A stretch of DNA of 64,000 bases from Mesorhizobium australicum WSM2073 (GTDB lineage Bacteria; Pseudomonadota; Alphaproteobacteria; Rhizobiales; Rhizobiaceae). The translations under genes were made by a program, and so were the position numbers. Every line of letters begins with the position of its first letter. Positions within the stretch are counted from its first letter, which is position 1. Location: positions 2,060,001 to 2,124,000 of the forward strand of contig NC_019973.1 of NCBI RefSeq assembly GCF_000230995.2, written 5' to 3'. Of this stretch, positions 35,734 to 44,837 are shown one piece after another. The notes below the pieces were generated by a model. That model did no database searches. It was not told where the DNA came from and worked only from the letters and a program-made list of their open reading frames with translations.

Positions 35734-38700
35734 ATGGCAATTCTGGCAGCCGTCTACCACCTGACCCACTATAAATACGACCGGCCGGTGGTTCTCGGGC
35801 CCCAAATCATCAGGCTGCAGCCGGCACCGCATTCCCGCACCAAGGTGTTGAGCCATTCGCTCAAGGTCGAGCCGGCGAACCACTTCGTCAATCTGCAGCA
35901 GGATCCTTACGGCAACTTCCTCGCCCGTTTCGTCTTTCCGGAGCCGGTGACGGAGCTGAAGATCGAGGTCGACCTCGTCGCCGACATGACCGTCTACAAT
36001 CCGTTCGACTTCTTCGTCGAACCGTCGGCCGAGGCGTTCCCGTTCGACTATCCCGAGGATATCCGTGACGACCTCGCCATCTACCGGATGCCGGAGCGGG
36101 CCGGGCCGCTGCTCCAGGCGTTTCTGAAAACCGTCGACCGCAGCGCGCCCAACACGGTCAATTTCCTCGTCGATCTCAATGCCCGCCTGCAGCGCGAGAT
36201 CGCCTATATCGTGCGCATGGAAACCGGCGTCTTCTCACCGGAGGAAACGCTGGCAGCGGCCAAGGGCTCCTGCCGCGATTCAAGCTGGCTCTTGGTGCAG
36301 ATCCTGCGCAATCTCGGCATCGCCGCGCGCTTCGTCTCGGGCTATCTGATCCAGCTCAAGCCCGATCTTGTCGCGCTGGATGGGCCGGCCGGCACAGCGG
36401 TCGATTTCACAGACCTACACGCCTGGTGCGAGGTCTATCTTCCTGGCGCCGGCTGGATCGGCTTCGATCCGACCTCGGGCCTGCTCACCGGCGAGAGCCA
36501 TGTGCCACTGGCAGCGACGCCGCATTTCCGCAATGCGGCGCCTATTTCCGGCATGGCGAGCTTTGCCAATGTCGAGTTCGGCTTCGAGATGCGGGTCGAC
36601 CGCATCGCCGAGCATCCGCGCATCACCAAGCCGTTCTCGGATGAGAGCTGGCAGGCGCTCGACGCGCTCGGCAACAAGGTCGATGCCGCGCTCGCGGCCG
36701 GGGATGTGCGGCTGACCATGGGAGGCGAGCCGACCTTCGTCTCGATAGACGATTTCGAGGCCGCCGAATGGAACACCGCCGCCGTTGGGCCAACCAAGCG
36801 CGAAAAGGCCGATGCGTTGATCCGCAGGCTGCGCGAGCGTTTCGCGCCCGGCGGTTTTCTCCACTACGGCCAAGGCAAGTGGTATCCCGGTGAAAGCCTG
36901 CCACGCTGGACGTTTTCGCTCTTTTGGCGCGCCGACGGCGAGCCGGTGTGGAGCGACCCGTCGCTGATCGCGCGGGAAGATAGTTCGGCTGATATCGGGC
37001 CGAAACAAGCCGAAAGCCTGCTGACCGCGATCGCCGGCGAACTCGGCATCGACACGTCCATGGTCAGCGAAGCCTATGAGGATCCGGCCGAATGGCTGCT
37101 CAAGGAAGGCAAGCTGCCCGAGAATGTCGACCCGTCGAATTCGAAGCTAGAAGATCCGGAGGAACGCAGCCGCATGGCGCGTGTCTTCGAACGCGGGCTG
37201 ACCAAGCCGTCCGGATATGTGCTGCCGGTGCAACGCTGGAACAGCCAGGCCTCCGATCCGCGCTGGCGCTCGGAGAAATGGAAGACGCGGCGCGGCCGGC
37301 TGTTCCTGGTCCCGGGCGATTCCCCGGTCGGCTATCGTCTCCCACTGGGCACGCTGCCCTATGTGCCGCCGGCGCAATTCCCCTACATCGTGCCCGTCGA
37401 TCCGTCGCTGCCGCGTGGCCCTTTGCCCGTGCGCGAAGCGATCTTGCCAGCGGCCGCTCCTGCGGAACTCGAAGGCGCCGACGAAATGGCCCGTCGCCAG
37501 CAGGCAGCCTCGTTCACGGCGACGACCGGCCAGCAGGAGCGCGTCGAGCAGGAGATCACCGAGATCGGCGGCGCGGTGCGCACGGCACTGTCGGTCGAAC
37601 CGCGTGACGGCAGGCTGTGCGTGTTCATGCCGCCGGTCGAGGCGCTCGAGGATTATCTCGAACTCGTCGCCGCCGCCGAGAACGCGGCAAAGGCAATTGG
37701 CCTTCCCGTGCACATCGAGGGCTACGGTCCGCCGCATGACCCGCGCCTCAACGTCATCCGCGTGGCACCCGATCCCGGCGTCATCGAGGTCAACATCCAC
37801 CCTGCCTCGAACTGGCAGGACTGCGTGGCGACAACGACGGCGATCTACGACGAGGCGCGGCAGGCGCGGCTTGGCGCCGACAAGTTCATGATCGACGGCC
37901 GCCACACCGGCACCGGAGGCGGCAACCATGTCGTGGTCGGCGGCGCCACGCCCAATGACAGCCCATTCCTGCGCCGGCCCGACCTGCTGAAGAGCCTGGT
38001 GCTGCAATGGCAGCGGCATCCCTCGCTGTCCTATCTGTTCTCCGGCCTGTTCATCGGCCCGACCAGCCAGGCGCCGCGCTTCGACGAGGCGCGCCACGAC
38101 TCTCTTTATGAGCTTGAAATCGCGATGGCGCAGGTGCCGCATCCCGACCAGGGTGCCGCACCCTTGCCGTGGCTGGTCGACCGGTTGTTCCGCAACCTGT
38201 TGACCGACGTCACCGGCAATACGCATCGCTCGGAAATCTGCATCGACAAGCTGTTTTCCCCGGATGGTCCGACTGGCCGGCTTGGCCTTGTCGAATTCCG
38301 CGGATTCGAGATGCCGCCCAATGCGCGCATGTCTCTGGCGCAGCAATTGCTGGTGCGGGCCATCATCGCCCGCGCGTGGAAGAACCCGCTCGACGGGCGC
38401 TTCGCGCGCTGGGGCACCTCGCTGCATGATCGCTTCATGCTGCCGCACCATGTCTGGGCGGACTTTCTCGACGTGCTCGACGACCTCAAGCTCAATGGTT
38501 TCGAATTCCGGCCCGAATGGTTCGATGCCCAGCTCGAATTCCGCTTTCCCTTCTGCGGCGAGGTGCAGCATGCCGGCATCAAGCTGGAGCTTAGGCAAGC
38601 GCTGGAACCATGGCATGTGATGGGCGAGCAGGGCGCGATCGGCGGCACCGTGCGCTTCGTCGATTCATCGGTCGAACGGCTGCAGGTCAGGACCGAAGGC

Positions 38701-39093
38701 CTCAACCCGGAGCGTCATGCGATCGTCTGCAACGGCCGCATCGTGCCGATGAGGATTACCGACAACAGAGAGGTCGCGGTGGCCGGCGTGCGCTTCAAGG
38801 CCTGGCAGCCGGCCTCGGGCCTGCATCCGGCGCTGCCGGTCAACACGCCGCTGGTGTTCGACATCTATGACCGCTGGTCCGGCCGGGCAATCGGCGGCTG
38901 CGTCTACCATGTCGCGCATCCCGGCGGGCGCAGCTACGACACTTTCCCCGTCAACGGCAACGAGGCGGAGGCACGGCGGCTCGCCCGCTTCGAACCGCGC
39001 GGCCACACACCCTCGGGCTATGTGTTGCGCGAGGAACAGCCGGCGGAAGATTTCCCGATGACCCTTGACCTCAGGCGTCCACCAAGACTGTGA
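35734..39093 (+). CDS. Transglutaminase-like protein with DUF2126 domain
   Basis: Large protein of 1119 residues. The N-terminal part (about 1-300) is a transglutaminase-like domain with the catalytic Cys in [20 protein letters not shown], His in [20 protein letters not shown] and Asp in the same segment (DPTSG). The rest is DUF2126 (from about residue 325, [16 protein letters not shown], to the end), a domain of unknown chemistry. There is no signal peptide. It is the first of three closely spaced genes (6 nt gaps) with ATP-grasp/alpha-E and a second transglutaminase, a set conserved across many bacteria and predicted from genome context to make and process peptide amide bonds. Confidence 0.9.
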   Translation: MAILAAVYHLTHYKYDRPVVLGPQIIRLQPAPHSRTKVLSHSLKVEPANHFVNLQQDPYGNFLARFVFPEPVTELKIEVDLVADMTVYNPFDFFVEPSAEAFPFDYPEDIRDDLAIYRMPERAGPLLQAFLKTVDRSAPNTVNFLVDLNARLQREIAYIVRMETGVFSPEETLAAAKGSCRDSSWLLVQILRNLGIAARFVSGYLIQLKPDLVALDGPAGTAVDFTDLHAWCEVYLPGAGWIGFDPTSGLLTGESHVPLAATPHFRNAAPISGMASFANVEFGFEMRVDRIAEHPRITKPFSDESWQALDALGNKVDAALAAGDVRLTMGGEPTFVSIDDFEAAEWNTAAVGPTKREKADALIRRLRERFAPGGFLHYGQGKWYPGESLPRWTFSLFWRADGEPVWSDPSLIAREDSSADIGPKQAESLLTAIAGELGIDTSMVSEAYEDPAEWLLKEGKLPENVDPSNSKLEDPEERSRMARVFERGLTKPSGYVLPVQRWNSQASDPRWRSEKWKTRRGRLFLVPGDSPVGYRLPLGTLPYVPPAQFPYIVPVDPSLPRGPLPVREAILPAAAPAELEGADEMARRQQAASFTATTGQQERVEQEITEIGGAVRTALSVEPRDGRLCVFMPPVEALEDYLELVAAAENAAKAIGLPVHIEGYGPPHDPRLNVIRVAPDPGVIEVNIHPASNWQDCVATTTAIYDEARQARLGADKFMIDGRHTGTGGGNHVVVGGATPNDSPFLRRPDLLKSLVLQWQRHPSLSYLFSGLFIGPTSQAPRFDEARHDSLYELEIAMAQVPHPDQGAAPLPWLVDRLFRNLLTDVTGNTHRSEICIDKLFSPDGPTGRLGLVEFRGFEMPPNARMSLAQQLLVRAIIARAWKNPLDGRFARWGTSLHDRFMLPHHVWADFLDVLDDLKLNGFEFRPEWFDAQLEFRFPFCGEVQHAGIKLELRQALEPWHVMGEQGAIGGTVRFVDSSVERLQVRTEGLNPERHAIVCNGRIVPMRITDNREVAVAGVRFKAWQPASGLHPALPVNTPLVFDIYDRWSGRAIGGCVYHVAHPGGRSYDTFPVNGNEAEARRLARFEPRGHTPSGYVLREEQPAEDFPMTLDLRRPPRL

Positions 39094-39099
39094 TCTGAC

Positions 39100-41511
39100 A
39101 TGGCAAAGGGGAATCACAAAAGGGTGCGCGGCAAGCCGCAGGCCCATAGCCTGCTGGAGCACTACCAGCCGATCGACGGCGTCGTCGACGAGATGGTCGA
39201 CGCGTCAGGCAATCCCCGTCCGGTCTGGAAGCATTTTGTCGAAGCGCTCGACGACCTCGGGGCCGAAAAGCTCGGCCAGCGCTTCGCCCGCGCCGATCAG
39301 TATCTGCGCGATGCCGGTGTCTATTACCGCGTCTACGACAAGGCGGGCGCCAACGAGCGCGAATGGCCGCTGGCGCATATTCCCTTGCTCATCGAGGACA
39401 GCGAGTGGCAGGCGGTCAGCGCCGGCCTGGTGCAGCGCGCCGAACTGTTCGAGGAAATTGTTGCCGATATCCACGGGCCGAACCGGCTGATCGAAAAAGG
39501 CATCCTGCCGGCAGGACTGATCGCGGCGAGCCCTGAATATTTGCGGCCCGTGGTCGGCACCAGGCCGGCCGGAGGGCATTTCCTGCACTTCTGCGCCTTC
39601 GAACTCGGCCGCGGTCCGGACGGCCGCTGGTGGGTGCTGGGCGACCGCACCCAGGCGCCTTCGGGCGCCGGCTTCGCGCTGGAAAACCGGGTCGCCACCA
39701 CGCGCGCTTTGTCCGACATCTATGGCGAGATGCATGTGCACCGGCTCGCCGGCTTCTTCCGCCGCTTTCGCGATGCGCTGATCGGCATGGCAAAGGAGAG
39801 CGACGGCCGCGTCGCCATCCTGACGCCGGGGCCACTCAACGAGACCTATTACGAACACGCCTATATCGCCCGCTACCTCGGCATCATGCTGCTCGAAGGC
39901 GAGGACCTGACCGTTTCCGGCGGCAGGCTGATGGTGCGGACCGTGTCCGGCCTGATGCCCATCAGCGTGCTGTGGCGGCGGCTCGATGCCGCCTTCGCCG
40001 ATCCGCTCGAGCTGCGCCCGGATTCGCAGATCGGTACGCCGGGGCTGGTCGAGGCGATCCGGCAAGGCACGGTGTCCACCGTCAATGCGCTGGGCTCGGG
40101 CCTGATGGAGACGCGCGCGCTGCTCGCCTTTCTGCCCAAGATCGCGCGCGAATTGTGGGGCGAGGAGCTGCTTTTGCCCAGTGTGGCGACATGGTGGTGC
40201 GGGCAGGAGACGGAGCGCGCCCATGTGCTCGCCAATATCGACCGCATGGTGGTCGGCCCGGCGCTGTCGACAAGACTTGCCTTCGAAGATGACGGACAGA
40301 CGAAGCTCGGCTCGGCGCTGTCGGTCGGGGAGCGGGCGGAACTGGTGGCGCGCATCGAACGCGGCGGCGAGGCCTTCGTCGGCCAGGAGGCGGTGACGCT
40401 TTCGACGACGCCGGTCTATGTCGGCGGCTGGCTGGAACCGCGGCCGGCGAGCCTGCGCGTCTATCTGGCGCGTACGCCCGAGGGCTGGACGGTGATGCCG
40501 GGCGGGTTTGCGCGCGTCGGCCTATCGCTCGACCCGACGGCGATCGCCATGCAGCGCGGCGGCCAGGCGGCTGATGTCTGGGTGGTCAGCGACAGACCCG
40601 TGGAGCGCGAGACGCTGCTGCCGCAGGAGAGCGACAGCTTCAACCGGACGAGGCCCGGCAGCCTGCCCAGCCGCGCGGCGGAAAACCTGACCTGGCTCGG
40701 CCGCTACATCGAACGCTCGGAAGACACGGTGCGTATCCTGCGCGCCTATCACGTGCGGCTCGCCGAAACGTCCGATCCGGACATGCCGCTGCTGGCCGAT
40801 ATCAGGGATTATCTCGAACCGTTCGGCATCGATGTCGAAACGGCGATCCCGCCAGGGCTGATCGGCACGCTCGACAGCGCGGTGTACAGCGCCGGCCAGA
40901 TCCGCGATCGTTTCTCGCCGGATGGCTGGCTGGCGCTCAAGGATTTGTCGAAAACGATCCATCAGTTCGCCACCACAGTGGCGCCCGGCGACGATGCGAC
41001 GCGGGCCATGACCGTGATCCTGCGCAAGCTTGCCGGATTCTCGGGCCTTTTGCATGAGAACATGTACCGCTTTGCTGGCTGGCGTTTCCTCGAGATCGGC
41101 CGGCGGCTGGAGCGCGGCATCCAGATCGCCAGCACGCTGGCCCGACTGACCAGCAGCAAGGCGCCGGACGGGGCGCTGGACATGATGCTGGAGATCGGCG
41201 ACAGCGTGATGACCCATCGACGGCAATATCCGGTGCAGGCCGGCCGGCGCACGGTGATCGATCTCCTGGCGCTCGATCCGCTCAATCCACGCTCCATCCT
41301 GTTCCAATTGGAGAGGCTGAAAGCAGAGATAGGGCTGTTGCCGGCGACCGGCGGCGAGGGGCACATGTCGGCGGCGGCCAAAGAGATACTGCAGCTCAAC
41401 ACGTCCATCGCCATCAAGGAACCGGCAGACATGACGGTGAAGGCGTTGAACGATCTCGCGGGCGAAATAGGCGGGCTCTACAGCAGCCTCGCCAAAGCCT
41501 ATTTCGGCTAG
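39100..41511 (+). CDS. Circularly permuted ATP-grasp ligase fused to an alpha-E domain
   Basis: 803-residue fusion. Residues about 1-490 form a circularly permuted type 2 ATP-grasp domain (DUF404/DUF407), predicted to join amino acids or small peptides through an acyl-phosphate. Landmarks are RVAILTPGPLNETYYEHAYI and LVEGEDLTVSGGR-like LLEGEDLTVSGG, then LLPSVATWWCGQETERAHVL. Residues about 510-803 are the all-helical alpha-E domain (AENLTWLGRYIERSEDTVRI to the end), which in other genomes is a separate gene. It lies 6 nt after the DUF2126 gene and 12 nt before the second transglutaminase. Confidence 0.9.
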   Translation: MAKGNHKRVRGKPQAHSLLEHYQPIDGVVDEMVDASGNPRPVWKHFVEALDDLGAEKLGQRFARADQYLRDAGVYYRVYDKAGANEREWPLAHIPLLIEDSEWQAVSAGLVQRAELFEEIVADIHGPNRLIEKGILPAGLIAASPEYLRPVVGTRPAGGHFLHFCAFELGRGPDGRWWVLGDRTQAPSGAGFALENRVATTRALSDIYGEMHVHRLAGFFRRFRDALIGMAKESDGRVAILTPGPLNETYYEHAYIARYLGIMLLEGEDLTVSGGRLMVRTVSGLMPISVLWRRLDAAFADPLELRPDSQIGTPGLVEAIRQGTVSTVNALGSGLMETRALLAFLPKIARELWGEELLLPSVATWWCGQETERAHVLANIDRMVVGPALSTRLAFEDDGQTKLGSALSVGERAELVARIERGGEAFVGQEAVTLSTTPVYVGGWLEPRPASLRVYLARTPEGWTVMPGGFARVGLSLDPTAIAMQRGGQAADVWVVSDRPVERETLLPQESDSFNRTRPGSLPSRAAENLTWLGRYIERSEDTVRILRAYHVRLAETSDPDMPLLADIRDYLEPFGIDVETAIPPGLIGTLDSAVYSAGQIRDRFSPDGWLALKDLSKTIHQFATTVAPGDDATRAMTVILRKLAGFSGLLHENMYRFAGWRFLEIGRRLERGIQIASTLARLTSSKAPDGALDMMLEIGDSVMTHRRQYPVQAGRRTVIDLLALDPLNPRSILFQLERLKAEIGLLPATGGEGHMSAAAKEILQLNTSIAIKEPADMTVKALNDLAGEIGGLYSSLAKAYFG

Positions 41512-41523
41512 AAAGAGATGGCC

Positions 41524-42408
41524 ATGCTGTACGACATCAGGCTTCTGCTCCACTACGACTATGCTGCCGCTGCTGGCGGCGGACGCCATCAGGTGCGCGT
41601 GCTGCCGTCGACCATTGACGGTGTGCAGCGTGTCATCGCCGCTTCGCTTTCTTTTTCACCGGCACCCAACGAACGGTCGGATTTTTCCGATTTCTTCGGC
41701 AACAATGTCACTTCGATCGCGTTTCGCGACGCCCATGACACGCTCGACATCAGGATGAGCGCGCGTGTGTCGGTGGCGCGGCCCGAGCCGGGGCTCGACG
41801 TGTCGCCCGATCTCGGCCGCCTTCGACAGGAGCTGGCCGCCGTGCGGTCGCTTGCGCCTGCCTCGCCGCACCATTTCCTGGCCGCCAGCAGCCATGCGGG
41901 CATTGATGCCGCGATCACCGCATTCGCGCGAGACAGCATCGGAAACTCGGCCGCGGGGACGGCGATGAACCTGTGCAATCGCATCCATCGCGATTTCACA
42001 TACGATGACGAGGCGACCACGGTGCGGACCCAGGCCAGCGACGCCTTCCAGCTGAAGCGGGGCGTCTGTCAGGATTTCTCCCACATCATGATCGCCGGCT
42101 TACGCGGGCTTGGCATTCCGGCCGGCTATGTCAGTGGCTTCCTGCGCACCATTCCGCCCAAAGGCAAGCCCCGGCTGGAAGGCGCGGATGCCATGCATGC
42201 CTGGGTCAAGGTCTGGTGCGGGCGTGATGCCGGCTGGCAGGAGTTCGATCCGACCAATGGCATGCGGGCCTCCAACGACCATATCACCGTTGGTTACGGG
42301 CGCGACTATTCGGATGTGGCGCCCATCGTCGGCGTGCTGAAGACGACTGGCGGACAGGTCGGCGACCAGGCGGTCGACGTCATCCCGGTCGTGCTCGAAA
42401 AGGCGTGA
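41524..42408 (+). CDS. Transglutaminase-like cysteine protease/amidase
   Basis: 294 residues. An N-terminal beta domain (MLYDIRLLLHYDY) precedes a transglutaminase core with Cys in LKRGVCQDFSHIMIAGLRGL and His in DAMHAWVKVWCGRDAG. Asp lies in WQEFDPTNGMRASNDHITVG. No signal peptide. I use ATG 41524, better spaced from the AGAG than the ATG at 41518. It completes the cassette with the two preceding genes. A proteasome-like Anbu gene commonly accompanies such cassettes, but here the next sequence, beginning within about 11 bases of the stop codon, is a transposase remnant. Confidence 0.9.
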   Translation: MLYDIRLLLHYDYAAAAGGGRHQVRVLPSTIDGVQRVIAASLSFSPAPNERSDFSDFFGNNVTSIAFRDAHDTLDIRMSARVSVARPEPGLDVSPDLGRLRQELAAVRSLAPASPHHFLAASSHAGIDAAITAFARDSIGNSAAGTAMNLCNRIHRDFTYDDEATTVRTQASDAFQLKRGVCQDFSHIMIAGLRGLGIPAGYVSGFLRTIPPKGKPRLEGADAMHAWVKVWCGRDAGWQEFDPTNGMRASNDHITVGYGRDYSDVAPIVGVLKTTGGQVGDQAVDVIPVVLEKA

Positions 42409-42418
42409 AACGGGGAGG

Positions 42419-43144
42419 CAGTCGACGGCCTGGAAAGTGGCGCACGCAGTCCGCGAGATGACGGACGACCGCGACGGCCGGGATCCGCTGCTGGGCCGCA
42501 TCGTCGAGGTCGACACGACCTACATGGGCGCGCCTCCGCGCAAGAAGAAGTCCAAGTTCCACCGCCATGTATGGAACCCGCCAGGCAGGGGTACGAAGCG
42601 GCCGGAGGTGGCCGTCGCAGCCAGCCGAGACGGCCGTGTGGCGGCGGCGGTGATCCCCAAGGGCGACAAAGGCGCCATCGCCCGCTTCCTCGACCGTTTC
42701 GTCTCAAAGGACGCCAGGATCATGTCGGACGATGACCGCGCGATAGCCAAGGCGGCCAAGGCTTTCGCGGGCCACGCGACCGTCATCCACGGCCAGGAGG
42801 AATTCGCCCGCGGCGATGTCCATTCGAACACCGTGGAGGGCTTGGCGTCGCAGCTGAAGCGCGCCCAACTCGGCGTGTTCCACTACATCAGCGAGACGCA
42901 CCTGCAGCGCTATGTCGACGAAATCATCTTCAGGCGAAACCAGCGGGAGATTATCGTCAAGCAGTACGTCGAGGACGGGCCGAAGAGCAAAGAGATGGTC
43001 TACCGGAACTTCGAGATCCAGCTGCGTGACCTGCTGAAACGGGCGATCGGACGCCAATTGCGCAGATCGCAGATCGGCGGCATGGAATGGCCGGATCCGA
43101 TCGCTCCGGGATACGCGGCCGCGCCTTCGGCGGCCTCGACCTAG
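42419..43144 (+). pseudogene. IS1595-family (ISXO2-like) transposase, 5'-truncated
   Basis: Homology runs from about 42419 (STAWKVAHAVREM) to 43144 and covers the ISXO2-like DDE domain: VEVDTTYMGAPPRKK with the first Asp, RIMSDDDRAIAKAAKAF with the second, and the end motif GDVHSNTVEGLASQLKRAQL, continuing with LGVFHYISETHLQRYVDEII. The N-terminal zinc-ribbon part, about 80-90 residues in intact members, is missing, and the open frame has only an internal GTG (42437) as start. No terminal inverted repeats were recognised. A dead remnant left by an old insertion is the simplest reading. Confidence 0.8.
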
Positions 43145-43169
43145 CGATGAAAGCGTGACGAGTAGGGCG

Positions 43170-43568
43170 ATGGCAGACACGGTTCTTCGCTTCGTGACGC
43201 ATTCGACACACCCGCCCTTCGGCTACCGAAGCGGCGTATTCAAGGTAGCGTATGAGCTTCGTAGAACGCTGCCGCCTTTAACGCCACGTTTCGAAGACAT
43301 GGCGGAGCAATTGAGCTGGTTCGAGACGAACCTCGCCGTTCCCACGCGCTTTTCGACATCTCGACACCCTCGCGCACAGGAAACGGCTATCTCGTGGATC
43401 AGGAGCAGCGCCAAAGAACACGTGCGGAGGCTTCGCTTGCTTGTAGCCTTGGTCGAAGAGCTTGGGCACACCGCGATCGACGAGATCAGGACGGAGCGAC
43501 CCGGCTACGTGGTGTTTGAAGACGACCATCAGGTCGTCGCGCTGCCATTTGCGGACACTCCTCGCTGA
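43170..43568 (+). CDS. Small hypothetical protein next to the transposase remnant
   Basis: 132 residues with no family I recognise. It begins MADTVLRFVTHSTHPPFGYR, has a basic helical middle (SSAKEHVRRLRLLVALVEEL) and ends GYVVFEDDHQVVALPFADTP. No signal peptide, membrane span or metal motif. A GTG at 43155 is an alternative start. Base composition looks less GC-rich than the surrounding genes, and it lies directly after an IS remnant, so horizontal acquisition is likely. No partner gene that would make a toxin-antitoxin pair is visible. Confidence 0.55.
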   Translation: MADTVLRFVTHSTHPPFGYRSGVFKVAYELRRTLPPLTPRFEDMAEQLSWFETNLAVPTRFSTSRHPRAQETAISWIRSSAKEHVRRLRLLVALVEELGHTAIDEIRTERPGYVVFEDDHQVVALPFADTPR

Positions 43569-43669
43569 TGACCCCATCCAACAGCTAGCGAATAACTGCA
43601 TCGATGCGGTCACTAGAGCAGCTCACCGGTTCACGGAAAAGGCAAGCCGATCCAAGTCTTTGATTTCGC

Positions 43670-43714
43670 GCAATTCCGGACGGAAAAGCCGTTTCACACT
43701 TTTCCTGTAAGTGC
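43670..43714. repeat. Dispersed palindromic repeat, copy 2
   Basis: Reverse-complement copy of the element at 21596-21639. It shares GCAATTCCGGACGGAAAA, then a variant of the GTGTGAA core and TTTTCCTG. One terminus has decayed (GTAAGTGC instead of GGAATTGC). The rest of the 211-nt gap up to 43780 shows no gene. Confidence 0.7.
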
Positions 43715-43779
43715 TTAGTCTGTATTCGCCTTAAGGGAGAATAGTCTTAGGCTGCCGCGCACAGGCATGAGGTTTGTCA

Positions 43780-44718
43780 TTGAAAGCTGTCAGCGTCGTC
43801 ATACCCGCCTACAATGCGGCGGCAACGATCGCTAAAACGCTGGCCTCGCTTGGCGGAGAGGCCGGGTTTATCGGCGAGGTCCTGCTGGTCGACGATCAAT
43901 CGACCGATGGCACGGCCGATGCGGCCCGGCAGGCCGCGGCGCAATCATCCCTGCCTTTGCGTGTGCTGCCCGCCAGTTGCCGCGACGCCGGCGGCGCCCG
44001 CAACCTGGCGCTCGACGAGGCAGCCCATCCGTGGGTCTACCTGATCGACGCCGACGACCTGCACCTTCAGGGCGGCTTAAGCTCCTTGCTGTCGCAGGCG
44101 GAAACCCAGCCCAAGGCCGACATGATCGTCGGCGCCTTCCGGCGCAGGGTGAACGGCCAGGACCGGCAGATCAAGGTGCCAAACGGCTATACCGCGGCCT
44201 GCCTCACCAACGCCTCCGCCTACGTGAAGGGAGATATACGCTCGGTGGCGGTGGGCAGCGTGCTGGCTTCCCGGCGTCTCATCGGCGAGACGCGGTTCCC
44301 CGTCGGGCTCGCCTTCGACGAGGACACGCTGTTCTGGGCGCGGCTGATGAGCAAGGCGTCGCTGGTCATGATTCAGCGCCCCGTCATGATCTACGAAGTT
44401 TCAGCGGAGCGTTCGGACGATCGCTTCACGGTCAACCCGGTGCGGCGCTTCCTGGACTGGCGCCGGGAACTGCGTACGCTCACCGATTGCGGCATCCCGA
44501 TTTCGGCACTGAAAGCCAGGGAGGGCCTCGTCGCGCTCAAGATCGCCCGTGTCCATTATGCGCGAGGCGACCTGGACATGGCCGCGCGCTTTCTCGCAAT
44601 AGCCTCGGCGGCGCCGAAGCGGCGCTCGGAAGCCTGGCGCTGCCTGCGCTACAAATTCAAACTCGCGGCGCGGCGCCGGCTGTCCCTTCCGCCGACACAG
44701 ATGCAGCGCGCATTGTAG
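43780..44718 (+). CDS. Family 2 glycosyltransferase
   Basis: GT-A fold glycosyltransferase of 312 residues. It has VSVVIPAYNAAATIAKTLAS at the N-terminus, the nucleotide-sugar segment VLLVDDQSTDGTADAARQAA, and a DxD-type motif in WVYLIDADDLHLQGG. The C-terminal third is helical and basic, without membrane spans. The start is a TTG (43780) with GAGG 7 nt upstream; a TTG two codons earlier is the alternative. Acceptor and sugar are unknown; a surface polysaccharide role is usual for this family. Confidence 0.85.
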   Translation: MKAVSVVIPAYNAAATIAKTLASLGGEAGFIGEVLLVDDQSTDGTADAARQAAAQSSLPLRVLPASCRDAGGARNLALDEAAHPWVYLIDADDLHLQGGLSSLLSQAETQPKADMIVGAFRRRVNGQDRQIKVPNGYTAACLTNASAYVKGDIRSVAVGSVLASRRLIGETRFPVGLAFDEDTLFWARLMSKASLVMIQRPVMIYEVSAERSDDRFTVNPVRRFLDWRRELRTLTDCGIPISALKAREGLVALKIARVHYARGDLDMAARFLAIASAAPKRRSEAWRCLRYKFKLAARRRLSLPPTQMQRAL

Positions 44719-44759
44719 GCCTGACCGCCGCCACCGGGGGCCTGACCGCCGCCACCGGG
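44718..44759. repeat. Two tandem 21-bp units
   Basis: The unit GGCCTGACCGCCGCCACCGG plus one G occurs twice in succession (44718-44738 and 44739-44759), beginning at the last base of the glycosyltransferase stop codon. It looks like a replication-slippage duplication. Confidence 0.8.
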
Positions 44760-44837
44760 ACTGCCTTGTTTCCAGGCGGGGTGTGGAACCAGCGGTCAGC
44801 CCGCAGCTTATCTACGCATATTTCGTGTGGAGCTTAC

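Noticed and set aside
42419..43144. An intact IS1595 insertion sequence
   Set aside because: The N-terminal zinc-ribbon part is missing and no terminal inverted repeats were found.
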